Positions 45,741 to 57,454 of a stretch of 64,000 nucleotides of DNA are shown one piece after another. The DNA is from Adiantum capillus-veneris (Eukaryota > Streptophyta > Polypodiopsida > Polypodiales > Pteridaceae), in the NCBI GenBank assembly GCA_014529385.2, contig CM043959.1, positions 50,610,753 through 50,674,752 on the forward strand, given 5' to 3'. The notes beneath the pieces were generated by a model. It was not told the origin of the DNA, did no database searches, and was given only the letters and a program-made list of their open reading frames with translations. Numbering within the stretch: the first letter of the stretch is position 1; each line of letters starts with the position of its first letter. The position numbers were made by a program, and so were the translations under genes.

Positions 45741-46860
45741 GTGCTCAATAGAAGGCTTTCTATCATGCCATGCTTCAGGAGTAATAGACTACAAAGCTTT
45801 CATAGGACACCTATTAAGTATATAAGTGGCACACATGATGGCCTCAAGCCAAAAAGAATGCGGCAAAGTTTGACTTTTGACCATACATCATGCCATTTCC
45901 GTCAAAGACCTGTTTTTCCTCTTAGTAACACCATTTTGTTGAGGTGTATAAGGCACTATACATTGGTGTTTTATCCCACGACTAGACAGAAATGCATTAA
46001 ATTCATGAGACATATACTCCTCCCCTCGATCAGAACGGAGGGTGCCCATAATACATTAGGCAAAATTTGGACTCACAAAGGGGCCCTTTAAGGAGTTCGA
46101 CTTTACCTCTCTCTACGAAAACGGGCGCATGGATAAATTTTTGCAAAAACACTCCAAAGTTGGCGGAGGTTTGACAGTTAGAATGTCCTCTTCAAGCTTT
46201 ATCTACTGATATATAGCACGCCATGAGATTCCTCATATTTTAGAAGATTCTTTTTTTGATTCACTTAGATTCCGACAGAGTTGTCACATCATAGGTGAAT
46301 CAAAAAAAGAATCTTCTAAAATATGAGTAATCTCATGGCGTGCTATATATTAGTAGATAGAGCTTGAAGAGGACATTCTAACTGTCAAACCTCCGTCAAC
46401 TTTGGAGTTTGTTTGTAAAAATTTATCCATGCGCCCGTTTTGGTAGAGAGAGGTAAAGTCAAACTCCTTAAAGGGCCCCTTTGTGAGTCCAAATTTTGCC
46501 TAATGCATTTCGAGACATTTTCAGCCATAGCCAAAAATTGTTTGAAGCACATAAAAACTTCAGACTTCGCTTTAAGCAGAAATACTCATGCATGCCTGGA
46601 GTAATCATCAATGAAAGTCACGAAGTACAGGTAATTGCCCAAGGACGGAGTTTGCATGGGCCCACAAACATCACTATGCACAAGCTACAATCTGCATGTG
46701 GCCCGAACTGAACCATCCTTTGGAAACTTAGAACACTGCATCTTACCCAAAATACAACCTTCACAAACATGTTTCACAGGTGCTTCAAGAGGCGGCAAAG
46801 AAGCAACCGTATCAGATCTCTGCAAAACGCATCAAACTGGCAAAATTTAGATGACCAAAA
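45741..46860 (-). pseudogene. Copia integrase, split by the foldback MITE
   Basis: The upstream half, read from about 46700, carries SDVCGPMQTPSLGNYLYFVT and FIDDYSRHAWVFLL, including a catalytic Asp context. Reading breaks at 46504 within MAENVSKCI and resumes beyond 46055 with MGTLRSDRGEEYMSHEF and HQCIVPYTPQQNGVTKRKN, the following catalytic region of copia integrases. A further stop lies near 45885-45890. Integrase inserts the cDNA into nuclear DNA and cannot be made from this copy. Confidence 0.85.
46055..46504. mobile_element. 450-bp foldback MITE in copia integrase
   Basis: Two arms of 209 bp (46055-46263 and 46296-46504) are near-perfect reverse complements separated by a 32-nt loop. 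The termini read ATTAGGCAAAATTTGGAC and GTCCAAATTTTGCCTAAT. Flanks share AAT, but the exact target duplication is ambiguous (TA or AAT). It encodes nothing. A transcript would fold into a long hairpin, a plausible small-RNA precursor. Confidence 0.85.
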
Positions 46861-47390
46861 CGTGCATGCCAAAGTTTTGCATCTGAAATAGCCCTTGAAT
46901 CTGCAACAACATTTGCAAAAAATTTCCCACACTTGTCATACAAAGTGAGCTTATACAACCCACGGCACAAAAGGCCAGATGGAACAATTTCATCACCAAA
47001 ACTGAGATCATGAACTGCACATCTATCATCCACAAATTTGACTACAAGTCCAAGTCTAGCAAGTGCGGATACAGAAAAGAGAATCTTCTTGATCCCAGGT
47101 ACATAAAGTGCATCAACAAGTGTGAAGGAACTGCCATTTGCAGTAGTAAGCACAATCTTTCCAACTCCCTGAACTGGATAAGAGGCATTGTTGGCACAAG
47201 TGACAGAATTCCCATGAGGGACAGACTCGAGAGAGGTAAACAATTCACAATTTGAGGTAATGTGCTTTGTAGAACCACTGTCGAAATACCACACATGTGA
47301 ATCTGCAGCATTTGTCAAGCATGCATCATGGACAGCAGGATTGTAAGTGCACTCTGCACTAACTTGCCCATTCTGCATCAACATCAGCAT
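46812..47390 (-). pseudogene. Copia protease and pre-integrase segment
   Basis: The ORF includes the copia retropepsin signature WYFDSGSTKHITSN, with a standard DSG catalytic triad, and PGIKKILFSVSALARLG in the C-terminal lobe. The GAG-pre-integrase word LWHARFGHLNFASL near the 3' end supplies the first half of the integrase zinc-binding HHCC. The frame is open for 192 codons. It joins the zinc-knuckle frame through an overlap near 47360-47390. Confidence 0.9.
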
Positions 47391-48452
47391 TACAATCTCC
47401 TTTTACAGAAGACTCAACAATGGCTGCATTTGTAGTGGAACAAACATTTGCAATGGAACCACCCTCTTTCTTCTTAGCCTCTTTGGCCTTCAACTTAGGA
47501 CATGACTTGATCAAGTGATCATTAGCTTTACAATAATGGCAACGCATCTTCTTTTTGCCCTTATCACCAGAATTGCCATACGAAGTGCTGCCAGCAGAAG
47601 CATTAGGAACAGAAGTTTTGCCACTCGCAATAGAACCATAAGAAGTGGTTGCATTACTGTTACCACCCTTTCTTTGAGAAGAAATAAAGGCCTGTTCAAC
47701 TACACGCTGCCTAGTCCTGTTTTTTTGGAAAGTGACTCTTGCAACAGCAATGTGCATAATGCATCAAACTTGACAACTTCTGGATTTCCTTGGGTCATCG
47801 GTCTCCAAGTACTAGCAAAATTCTGGTAGGAATCTGGTAAGGCATCAAGAACAGTCTGCACAAGGGAACTGTCTGAAATGACTTCACCTGTACAAATAAG
47901 TTGCTCATTGATATCCTTGACACTAGCAATTAGGAAAGCATCTATATCATCTTCCTCATGCATAATCTTCGACTCCAGCTCTTTACGCAGCAAAGCAATT
48001 TTAGCCTCATTGCGACTTGCATAAAGACCAGCCAATATATCCCAAGCCTATTTTGCTGATTTTGTTGAACGGATGTGAGGAACAATGGTGCGCTTCACAA
48101 ACAACGCAATAAATGCATGAGCCTGCACATCCTTAACATCCCAACGAGCTTGTTCTGTTGTAGGCAAAACAACTCTAACAGTAGAAATCCTTGCAGCAAG
48201 ACCTGCAACATCCTCAACATCACCTATATCCTCAGAACTAGGACGTACATCAATGCCCTGCACAATATTCCAAACACCCGTTGACACAAGCACATGTTGC
48301 ATCATATAAGCCCACATAGGGTAATTGTCCCCATCCAACCGGTCCTCAGCAACAAACATCTTGAACACATCTGTGTTGTTGTTGTTAGCCGTAAATGTTG
48401 CACCTGATGTGAAAACTGCCCAAAAATAGGAGAAACGGAGCGGGAACAACAC
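47359..48452 (-). pseudogene. Copia Gag with zinc knuckle
   Basis: Gag of the plant copia UBN2 type: FVAEDRLDGDNYPMWAYMMQ at the N-terminus, AWDILAGLYASRNEAKIALL, and VQTVLDALPDSYQNF. A single TAG (48036-48038) interrupts SAK-stop-AWDIL, best explained as a former CAG. Near 47745 the frame shifts to a Ser/Gly-rich linker and the canonical zinc knuckle CHYCKANDHLIKSC. Gag forms the particle and binds the RNA genome. Confidence 0.88.
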
Positions 48453-48737
48453 GTGCTATATAGCACAAACCGTAGAAGTCTATAAGGCACCTGTTATGCA
48501 GAAAACGGCACTGACAGAAACTCTACACAAAATGAAGAAATAGCATGTGCAGCACTGCCTGTAGTGGAAACGGAGGCCGAAATGAGCCCGAATCAAAAAT
48601 CTGAGCAGACTGAGCTCTACGAGTACTCCCAAAATATTTGTCGACTTGCGAACGCTCGCCAAACCTCACTGTCATTGGAGAAAGTGAGCAGGTGTGTACT
48701 GGAGCAGCAGGCGTCTAAGCCCGAGAGGACGCAACCT

Positions 48738-48749
48738 GCTCTGATACCA
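48738..48749 (-). other. Primer-binding site of the copia element (initiator Met)
   Basis: TGGTATCAGAGC on the minus strand, an exact match to the usual plant initiator-Met primer site, two bases from the 5' LTR. Confidence 0.93.
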
Positions 48750-48751
48750 AT

Positions 48752-48977
48752 TGTTGGAATTAAGGTTGCAGAGAGACACACACAGCTAGGAGAAGGCGAA
48801 GGAAGCTCAAGGCACACAATACAGAGTGTGTTACTTAGTGTGCAATGGAAAGATAGATAGCCCTAGAGTGATGGGCGTATGTACAATGCTCGGGAGAAAA
48901 AACCTCCTAAAGAGGAAAAAATGCCCCAGCGGTCCTAGTGTGTTCACACACATCACTACCACATGTATATGGTAATA
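48752..48977 (-). repeat. 5' LTR of the copia element
   Basis: 226 bp. On the element strand its first dinucleotide is TA (TATTACC) where the 3' LTR has TG. Confidence 0.93.
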
Positions 48978-50534
48978 GTGCTTGATGACTAAGGTGCGTT
49001 GTTGATGACTAAGGTGCTTGAGGTGCTTGTCGTGCTTGATGACTAAGGTGCGTGCTTGATGACTAAGGTGCTTAAGGTGCTTGATGACTAAGGTACTTGA
49101 GGTGCTTGTCATACTTAATGAGGAAGGTGCTTGAGAAGCTTTATATGCATGGGGGGTAAGGTGCTTGAGTCAAAAAGAGACCCTACAGACTTAATGAGGA
49201 AGGTGCTTCAGAAGCTTCCTATGCATGGGGGGTAAGGTGCTTGAGTCAAAAAGAGACTTTACAAACATAATGAGGAAGGTGTTTGAGAAGGTTCCTATGC
49301 ATGGGGGGTAAGGTGCTTGATTCAAAAAGAGACCCTACAAACTTAATAAGGAAGGGGCTTGAGAAGCTTCCTATGCATGCCGGGCAAGGTGCTTGAGTCA
49401 AAAAGAGACCCTACAAGCTTAATGAGGAAGGTGCTTGAGAAGCTTCCCATGCATGAAAGTCTCAAAGTTAGGGGAATCTTTCACTTAACCTCCCACTCAC
49501 CCAAAGGGCACCCCTTTTCTCAAAGGGCACATGGGACACATGTCAGTCTCTCTATATGCTTAGCCACATGGTGTGCTTGAATGATATTGGTTGGGCTAAA
49601 GAGAGGTCCAATGAGCTTCTATATCCATCCAACAAATATCTAGATATTTTCAAGCTCTCTCTCTCTCTCTCTCTCTCTAAGGGGTAAGGAGGACACTTGT
49701 CCAAAGATTACCCATGTACTTGAATACATGATGCATGTGATTGGCTAGGGTAAGAGGGGTCCAATGAGCTTGAAACATGTGTAAAAGCTACAACTCGCCC
49801 CAAGCAAGCAAGGCGGGTGCTGGGGGGATATACACCACACACACACTCATTTTGTGGATTGATTCTCACTTGGTGAAAGTAGAGGAACTCCACCTCCTTC
49901 TCCAAGCGTGTGAGAAGTAAGAGCCTACACCAACACTCTTGGCTATGGAATGCAAATTCAACCAAGAGCCATGCTTCAATACTTAAGCTTACCATCTTCT
50001 CCATCTCCCATTACTATGCTATTATGTATGCTAGCAAGAAGAGTGATGATAAGTGAGGAACTATTTCTTTCTCCTATGGAATGTTTCTTATTCCTCTTCC
50101 CTATCCTCATTCCCCGCTAGCTCTCTCCACCTTCGAAGGTGTTTGAGGCCTTGGGATAGTTAATGCTTTCTACAAAGTTTATGTTATGTTTGTGATGCAT
50201 GAATCTTTCCATCTTCATTGCATCACCTAGGTCACAAGGAACACAAAGATTGTATTGTACCAATTCTCTCTTGATGGGAGAAACAATAATACAAATGCCT
50301 ATTGGAGGGGGGGGCGGCTCCGTATGAATCCGATCCTCAACTATTGTCAGACTCTTTAAACTCTCTCTCTTGCAAAAGTATTGTTCATGCCAAGTTAACT
50401 AAGTACCATGTTTATGTTGCTACCATCAATTAAGTTCACCCACTACGATCACAAAGTAATCTCACAAAAGTGCTTCACCCAATTTCCTAATTCCGCTACT
50501 CTCAAAGTTCACAAGCCATTTCCATTACAACACG

Positions 50535-51430
50535 TTTGAGAAGTATGGACTGACTAAAGGAGTTGTAATCATGAATGGCCTAAAATCCTTCTTGACAATC
50601 TTTCATTTTAGCTTTAGTTAACTTTTCTTTCTTGCTGTCGTAGTAGGCCTTCGATGGTGGGAGTCCTATAATATTTCAAAATCAAGTCATCCAAACACTC
50701 CACAGTAGCCTTTGGCTACTACTCATTATTGCCATGTGACTTATCAACAAATACATGCCTTTCAACTTAGCCTCCATGGAATACTACTCATAGCATGCAT
50801 GCTTGCATCAAGATAATGCATATGGCACTATCACATATCTTGCAAACTCTCATCATGGCAAGATGTGGCTGCAAGAAATCAATGTTCACAAAGAAATCGC
50901 ACATCAAGTAGCCGCCAACTGCTACCAACAACAACAAAAATACAACAAGCACGCGAAAGGTAAGGTACTAAGGTACCCCCCACATGGGAGAGGGAAACTC
51001 AGATGGTCGGTCTTTATGAGTGGAATTTCTTTCAATGAGTTTTTACCATGTTTCCCTTGCAAATGATGAGTAAACAAGGCTAGGACATGTTTATGTGAGA
51101 GAGATGAGACAACACAAACCCTTAAATGCAATTCTTTCATTTGGGTTTGGTTATGACAAATGGGTAGTACAATAGGTGATGTTCCTCAACAATTGGAACA
51201 AAATGTACGCGGCATTGGATCGTGGGTATTCCACTTGTAAGCTTGAGTTTGTCTTTGGTCTTTGCCACTCTATTTTTTGGGACTAAAATTAAAAGGGCAA
51301 TTACATTTTATTATCCAAAAATGCTTCAAATTTTGGATTTAAAAATTGAAAGAGTTTTAAGTGTGTCCTTATTTTCCTTGGTTAGAAAAAGATGTTTTTA
51401 GCAGGCCCTGCAACCATGAACCATTTTTGA
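50535..51430. other. Spacer right of the gypsy element, possible old retroelement debris
   Basis: The segment 50800-51010 reads EIAHQVAANCYQQQQKYNKH followed by AKGK, reminiscent of the poorly conserved linker after gypsy integrase cores. The similarity is weak. The rest is AT-rich and featureless. Confidence 0.25.
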
Positions 51431-51770
51431 GCAGTTTCGCACGAGCGTCGTGCTACCCCTGCCTACGAGCGTGAGCAAACGCAGCTTGCAAAACCCAACT
51501 CTGCCGAAAACGATAGAGTGGGCAAACCCCGTCTCCTACCCCCGTTTCGTAGATCAGTGGAGATTTTACGCGCAGAAGCCGTTAAGCATAAAATGCCAAA
51601 TTTGCTTACGAGCGGCAGAGGTTCTACCCCAACCGTGCTAACACGCCCTTTGTTTGGTTTTTGTTGGGAGGGGTTGGGATTTGAACCCAACATCTTGTCC
51701 TGGAACTCAGATTCTTTAGTCTTGTAGCCTACTACGCGTGGGCAAAATATGTACACAAATGACACTGGTG
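51430..51770 (-). mobile_element. Possible tRNA-derived SINE
   Basis: On the minus strand GGTTCAAATCC (about 51675-51685) is a perfect RNA polymerase III B box. About 50 nt upstream (around 51735-51740) is an A-box-like GCGTAGTAGG. This is the spacing of a tRNA-related SINE head. A GC-richer body follows toward 51430. No poly-A tail or target duplication was confirmed, so the call is tentative. Confidence 0.35.
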
Positions 51771-51919
51771 TAGGATATAGGTAGCAGGTTCATAATGTGG
51801 AGAGAGCGGGTCAATCCTTACATAGATTAAGCCTGCGGTGCAGTAGCCTTTCTTTCGTCTCTGCAAGGCCTACTCCTTAGTACATCTAATATATCGGATT
51901 AATATATTGTGTGTGTGTT

Positions 51920-51968
<49 letters not shown>

Positions 51969-52072
51969 CCAGCAGCCGTTTTGTTTGGGACGAAAACAAT
52001 GCAAAAACGCCCTTCTGCTCCTCTGCCATGTTTCCTACTGATAATTATCATCGCGCACAAGCGCCCCCTTCT

Positions 52073-52110
<38 letters not shown>

Positions 52111-52327
52111 CTTCCTCCATCGCCCATTCAAATCCCTCGCTTGCGCAGGAACCCACATGCCGCTCTTTGGTGGCATTCTGATGGCCTAATCAATTTGCCC
52201 GAATGTCCTTCTCTGGCTACAGAATTGTGCATTCAAGTCCCTGAGCATTGCAAGTTGAGAGCATACTAATGAGCGCTCTCTTGAGCTATACATGCTCACA
52301 AATATAGAGCATGTGTCTATAGAGCCT

Positions 52328-52377
<50 letters not shown>

Positions 52378-52395
52378 GTGTTTAGGCAAGCTAAT
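51771..52395 (+). promoter_or_regulatory. Upstream region and CT-rich leader of the EPFL gene
   Basis: (TG)n(GA)n at 51908-51966, (CT)n at 52078-52106 and a second (CT)n at 52331-52374 ending 22 bp before the start codon. CT-rich 5' leaders are common in plant genes. A uORF (52376-52402) starts in this region and overlaps the EPFL start codon. No TATA box was assigned with confidence. Confidence 0.45.
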
Positions 52396-52402
52396 ATGGT
52401 GA
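52376..52402 (+). promoter_or_regulatory. uORF overlapping the EPFL start codon
   Basis: ATG at 52376 opens an 8-codon frame ending TGA at 52400-52402, which overlaps the main ATG (52396-52398) in another frame. If the transcript includes it, ribosomes would pass the main start unless they leak or reinitiate. Depends on the actual transcription start. Confidence 0.4.
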
Positions 52403-53478
52403 GCTCAAAGCTACAGCTATTCCTCATCATAACAACAGCCATAGCTTCCACCTTAATTCTTCCTGCATTGCCAATTGAAGCTTCACCATTGGCGACAATA
52501 TCATGCAACTCGCATTCATCTGCAGGTATTTTATTCCTTTACCTTATAATATATTAGCGGAGGCTTCTGATCTGATCACGACGTGGGGAGGTCCCCATTT
52601 CTCGATGATTTGCAATTTGCATTTTTTACAGTTTTGATCAGCATATCTCTCAATATATATTCAGCTTTTTGCAGATCATGTTTGCAACAGAAAATCGACT
52701 GTGATCGATCAAAGCTATGGAGAAGGTGAAAGGCCAAGTTCTTGGAAAACCAATGGTGCTGGGAAGGTGATTTCCTTAGGCTATTTATTTAGGTGATTTT
52801 TCTTCATTTAGGCTACGAACTCTTTTTTTTTTTTGGCCGTTCGAGGCTTCGCTTAGATTAGTTTTAGGGGATTGCGTCCACTCACCCACACAAGCACACT
52901 ATGGTTCAACCCTTGAGACATGAGGCTACTAATTCTTATTGACATGCAAAATCAGGCCTTAGAGATGATGATGATGTGTGTGTGTGTGTGTGTGTGTTTT
53001 TTTTACTTTCAAAGAATCCCGCTAAAGGGACCCCCACACGCAAGGGGTGTTAAGATCATTTTGCAATTGGACTTCCTTGAGGTGCTGCTAATGGAGGGGG
53101 GTAACATGAAATAGTTACCCCCCTTTGCGTGTCGGGGTCCCCTAATATTCAATGGGCCATGCTTAATTTAGAATGCCCAAGTTTTTCTTTGTATGGTGTA
53201 ACATTTGCATATTAATCTCATGCTATATTTACATATATGTTTATGATACTCATGTAGCTTTGCATTGACACACACTCAATAACTGTTGCTTATGGCAGAA
53301 GGATACCAGGAAGAGGGACCTAATAGGATCGTCACCACCGATATGCAATGAGCAATGCAGGCCATGCAACCCATGCGTTCGAGTAATCGTGTCGATTCAA
53401 AGTAGCTCCCATCTTCCCAATGAATATTACCCTGAAGCTTGGAGATGCCAATGTGGCTCCACCCAATATGATCCCTAG
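52396..53478 (+). CDS. EPIDERMAL PATTERNING FACTOR-like (EPFL) secreted peptide precursor, three exons
   Basis: Exons 52396-52525, 52675-52766 and 53299-53478 join in phase through GT-AG introns to a 133-residue precursor. Residues 1-29 form a signal peptide with a hydrophobic core (FLIITTAIASTLILPALP). Exon 3 holds the mature domain: basic RKR before LIGSSPPIC, Cys 90, 94, 97 and 100 in CX3CX2CX2C spacing, a variable loop, then YYPEAWRCQCG with Cys 124 and 126. The GSSPP start, six-Cys pattern and YYPEAWRC-CG ending are diagnostic of the EPFL4/6-like branch. Such peptides are secreted, fold by three disulfides and act on ERECTA-family receptors in stomatal and organ patterning. The start ATG gives the signal peptide directly. 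No lesion was seen. Intron 2 (532 bp) carries (GT)n and a small MITE. Confidence 0.9.
53027..53142. mobile_element. 116-bp MITE in EPFL intron 2
   Basis: Imperfect terminal inverted repeats: GACCCCCACACGCAAGGGG at the left (53029-53047) and CCCCTTTGCGTGTCGGGGTC at the right (53120-53139). It is AT-flanked (TAAA left, TAAT right); the target duplication is unresolved. It encodes nothing and is removed with the intron. Confidence 0.65.
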
Positions 53479-54168
53479 CTTTCTTGTTTTTTGTCCCTCT
53501 TTCCAATGGCCACTCCAAAAGCTTGCTATACCAATCATCCCCTTAGTTTTCTAGCTTCTTTTGTGATTCGATCCTTATACCTGCCCTTCTAAAGGAAGAA
53601 AGAATAGAGAAGATTCATGAATTTTGTACATGTCATAAATATATGTATATTTGGTTAAACACATTTCACCACCTTCGATCCACCTTAACTCTAGTTTGGC
53701 TCCACAACTAGACATTGTAGCGTCCTTTTTAGGCCATTTTCAAAACCTTATTATAGAGACACCATAGAAAATCCTTGCAAGCGCTTATGGTTGGGATATG
53801 GCAAGAAATGTAAGCTTTGCAAACATGTCTCTTCCTATATTTGCAATGACCCCAAGATAAAAACTCTATTGTCTTGTATGCTTTTTTAATGTTCTTGAAA
53901 ATGGCTCTTACTCGGGCAACTCTAATCATGCATGCCCAAAACTCTTTATTCGTTTTCTCCTAGCATTGCCAGTGATCATTCTGATGGCAAGGGTCTTGTG
54001 GGCAAGGTTGTGGCCTAGTGAGAATGTTCCGTAGTAGGGGAAGCCCTGCCACACTTCACACATGCATAGGTAAACGGCTCTTAATGGAGTCTATATAGAC
54101 TGAGGTTGTTGAGAGGAGATTAGCATGTAGACACCCCATGTTCTTACACTAGTATCATAGCTCAGGGC

Positions 54169-54215
<47 letters not shown>

Positions 54216-55697
54216 TTTTTCCTAAAGTGGGAAAGAGATTGGTGACAATATTGGGGGCATGGATTTTTTTGCGGACATAAGGAAGGTGGGGGTACATCAA
54301 CAAGGATGGCCTCTGATTGTACAGGAATGCAAAGGAGTGCATCCACCAAGCCAAGGGGTGCATGTGCATGAAGGCGGGAGGAAGGCTACACTCACAGGGG
54401 GCGCTACAATAGCACACAAGCTGGGGTCTATAGAGGTTGTCATGATGGCTTAACACTAGAGCCAAAAAGCGAGAAAACCAACAGAGTTGCGGGCTGAGGA
54501 GGCTCTCGTGAGAGCCTGCCACCACTGGAACCAAGAGGCAAGGAGGCCACAAGGGAGAGGTGTTAAGGAGTAGAGAGCTCTATGTATTGGAAAATCAAAA
54601 CACACAAAAGATTTATTGAAAACCTAATTCTTGGGTTTTGCATACCCAAATATGCCAAAGGGAAACCCCAGGGGAAAAAGTGCCTTTGGTTACATACATG
54701 ATTTTTTTTTTTCTCTATGGATAGCATATGTAAACACACACATAAAAAAATGAGATAGACAATGCTTCTAAGCAAGTAAATTTGCAATTGTAAAATCTCT
54801 CACGCACTATCGAGTAGTACTAGATCAAATGAAGATTTAGACTTTAAGTCAATCTAATTAACTAGTGAGTCCATCAACTTTTAATGAAATGATTATGATT
54901 CTTGAAAACCAAATTTTGCAATTTAAAGCTCCCAAAAAGATAGCTAACACTAGCTCAATCTAACGAGCTAGAGATCACTGCAACTTTTGATGAAATGAAA
55001 GCGAATGACTCATAATAGCCACATATTGCAAAATGTGCAAACTCAACTCGTTGGTTGGTCAATCGAATCCCAACTCTACCAACAACCCTTTAAACATTAG
55101 GTCAATCATTAGGATTAAAAAGCACTAGGAATGCACAATCAATGCCATACACAATTCTTTTTAATGCACAAGTCTTCTCGACCAAACATCCACTCATCGT
55201 TCAATGGTAGCTCTCAAAAGTGAAGTTTACATGCATTCCAAAAGAATTCAACTTTTAGTGCAAGGATTTTTAAATCAAGCCAAGCACAAAATTTAAATCC
55301 AATCCTATGGTCATTGAGAAGATCAATGTTTAGTGCCATGCAAGATTTTTGCATCCAAATCAAGCATTAAAAAAAGATACATCAAGCAATGTCAAGTAGA
55401 AGCACAAAATGCCCCAACAATGCATCAACTCATGTCCATTGTAACTCTCAAAATAAAACCTCGCATGCATGCTAAAAAGAATTGGTTTTTTAGTGCAAAG
55501 AAAATGCCAATTAAAAAAAAAACACTAGAAGAAAGCATAAGCCAAATTTCTCACACAAAGAAAGTTTGTTTATGTATTAAAATACTGTTAAAAGAAAAGA
55601 AAGTTTTATATGCATAAAATGCTCATAGAATCACATACACTCAGTGTCCATATCCCTGCTCTTTTGTAGCACATATGAATTACAAAGGAGAAGGAGA

Positions 55698-55735
<38 letters not shown>

Positions 55736-56250
55736 CATGAAGAGCAATGTGCAATTTTAACCCTCTCCTAACTGATCAATCAAGCTCATAAATCCCCTTT
55801 CGAGTGACAAAATCTTAGTGAGTGCAAAAGATGTAACCTAGCATGAGTAAACAATTTGTAATCTCTTGAAACTATAGCTTCAATGCATCTCAATGTGGTG
55901 GGAAGTTGACGAATGCTCGAAAAACACAAGGATCTCATACGTACACAAATCTCGTTGAGCCAAATAAATAAGTTTTTTTATTTTTTGCTCTCCTCTCCAT
56001 TATTTGCAGCCAAAAGCTTGTTCAACGCCCTTAATTATATGTTTTAGTTAAAAGGAGGGATAAGAACCTCGTGGTGTTTTTATTTTCACTTTTCTTTTTG
56101 ACAAGGATAAAATTTCCATTTTTTGAATTTTCTTTTGATTTGCTTGTGTGAGCAGCCACTTTTGATGGGTAGGCTGTAGCGAGTTCAACCGAGATTGGGG
56201 AGACAGTGAGGGAGCAGAGGGGAAGGTTGTGAAGGTGAGGGCTAGGATGT

Positions 56251-56340
<90 letters not shown>

Positions 56341-57454
56341 GGAAACAAGCCAGAATAATTATAATTAAAATTTTGTATTTTGTCATTTTTTAAAAGCCTT
56401 TGCATGGTGGAGGCAATAGAGAGGATGAGACAGAAAGAGGGATGGAGAGGGTCAATGGTAGTGTGTGTGTGTGTGTGTGTGTGATGTTTTTTTCTTCGAC
56501 CATCAATGGGTCAAGTTATATTTAAGACACGGTTGACAATTGTTGTAGAATAGATTTCTATTTTTCAATCCACCTCCTTCCAAAATTGGGGAAACATACT
56601 TGGGTGAGTGTTTGTAGTTTTTAGTACATGGTTTGTAATTGTTATCTATGAAGGACAAACCTCTTCATATCAAAACACAAAATTTATCGCTGAATGAAGG
56701 CAAAGGGGAGGTTTGATGCCTTGTGAAGTGTCTATTTCTTGGCTTCTATGCAACCAATTTCTAGTTTAAATTCAAAAATGCAATCGCTTGATAGATTTTT
56801 TATTCTTGTTTATGTTTTTAAAGTTTTTAGTTAATGGATACTATGTATGAAGTATTCAGTAAAATCAATTGGGAAATGGGATTGATTGGGGTTGATAGAG
56901 GCTGAACCATATGAACTCTTGAGAAGATTTGCTAGTTGGGTCACTGAAGAAGGAGAAAGGGAGAAATATAACATGATCTTCTTGGACACATATTTTTGGA
57001 TTTCTTGTAGATGATTTGAAACTCGACATAGCCTTGAGGATCCACTAGTACACAATCAATTATGTGCTCTTTGGGATGTGCAATGCTCTAGATTGCCTAT
57101 TTTTTTACTGTAGAAGGGACGTTATTCAATTTTTAAGACTCCGCAGATGAAAAAGAAATGCATGAGTGATTCAGCGGAGCACACACCAATAACCTCTTAT
57201 GGCACCAGATTTCAGAAGACAAGGTGGGACTCTTGCCTTGAAGCACAATTGCAAATATAAGGTGGGGAGTTAGGGGATGATATCCTTGAAGTAGCAGTGT
57301 TCACAAGCTTGCACCAATTGTTGAGGAAATAGAGTCATAGGAATCCAACCATACAAGGGGGAACCTAGAATAAGAAAAAGGGGAGAGTTCTTCACCTAAC
57401 TAGAAGAGTAGGGAGGTACCTCACAAGGTCCTAAAAGGGTTCTCCACCATTTGG
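53479..57454. other. Gene-free AT-rich region with microsatellites
   Basis: No coding region was supported over 4 kb. Simple repeats: (CT)n 54172-54212, (GA)n 55700-55730, (GT)n then (GA)n 56253-56337, (GT)n 56460-56482. ACTAGTATCATAGC at about 54149-54162, after a possible LTR-like end, faintly resembles a primer-binding site and may mark retroelement debris. Confidence 0.5.

Larger units (their letters stand above)
43364..48977 (-). mobile_element. Ty1/copia retrotransposon inserted in the gypsy 3' LTR
   Basis: LTRs are 226 bp each: 43364-43589 (3') and 48752-48977 (5'). The plus-strand left end is TGTTGGAATT in both. Perfect 5-bp target duplication GTGCT lies at 43359-43363 and 48978-48982, and the interrupted host sequence rejoins to match the other gypsy LTR. 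The initiator-Met primer site is exact (GCTCTGATACCA on plus, 48738-48749), and a purine tract abuts the 3' LTR (CCCCCCTGG on plus, from 43593). Domain order on the minus strand is Gag, zinc knuckle, protease, integrase, RT, RNase H, diagnostic for copia. A MITE, three or more stops and frameshifts inactivate it. Confidence 0.95.
42526..50529 (+). repeat. End of gypsy coding tail and its 3' LTR (split by the copia element)
   Basis: 42526-42575 encodes DNMNLVNAYNVALE, the continuation of the gypsy tail after the TTAA element. A purine tract (AAGAGAGAGGTAA, to 42922) precedes the 3' LTR, which starts TGTCATAAAAT at 42923, is interrupted at 43364-48977 by the copia element, resumes at 48978 and ends CATTACA at 50529. 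The 76-bp tandem array is present again, five units from 49117 to about 49455. Confidence 0.88.

Noticed and set aside
51661..51745. Functional tRNA gene on the minus strand
   Set aside because: Only the T-arm/B-box region fits; acceptor and anticodon stems do not pair convincingly.
54149..54162. TAGTATCATAGC as a primer-binding site of another LTR element
   Set aside because: One short imperfect word with no second LTR or coding region in reach; kept only as a remark.
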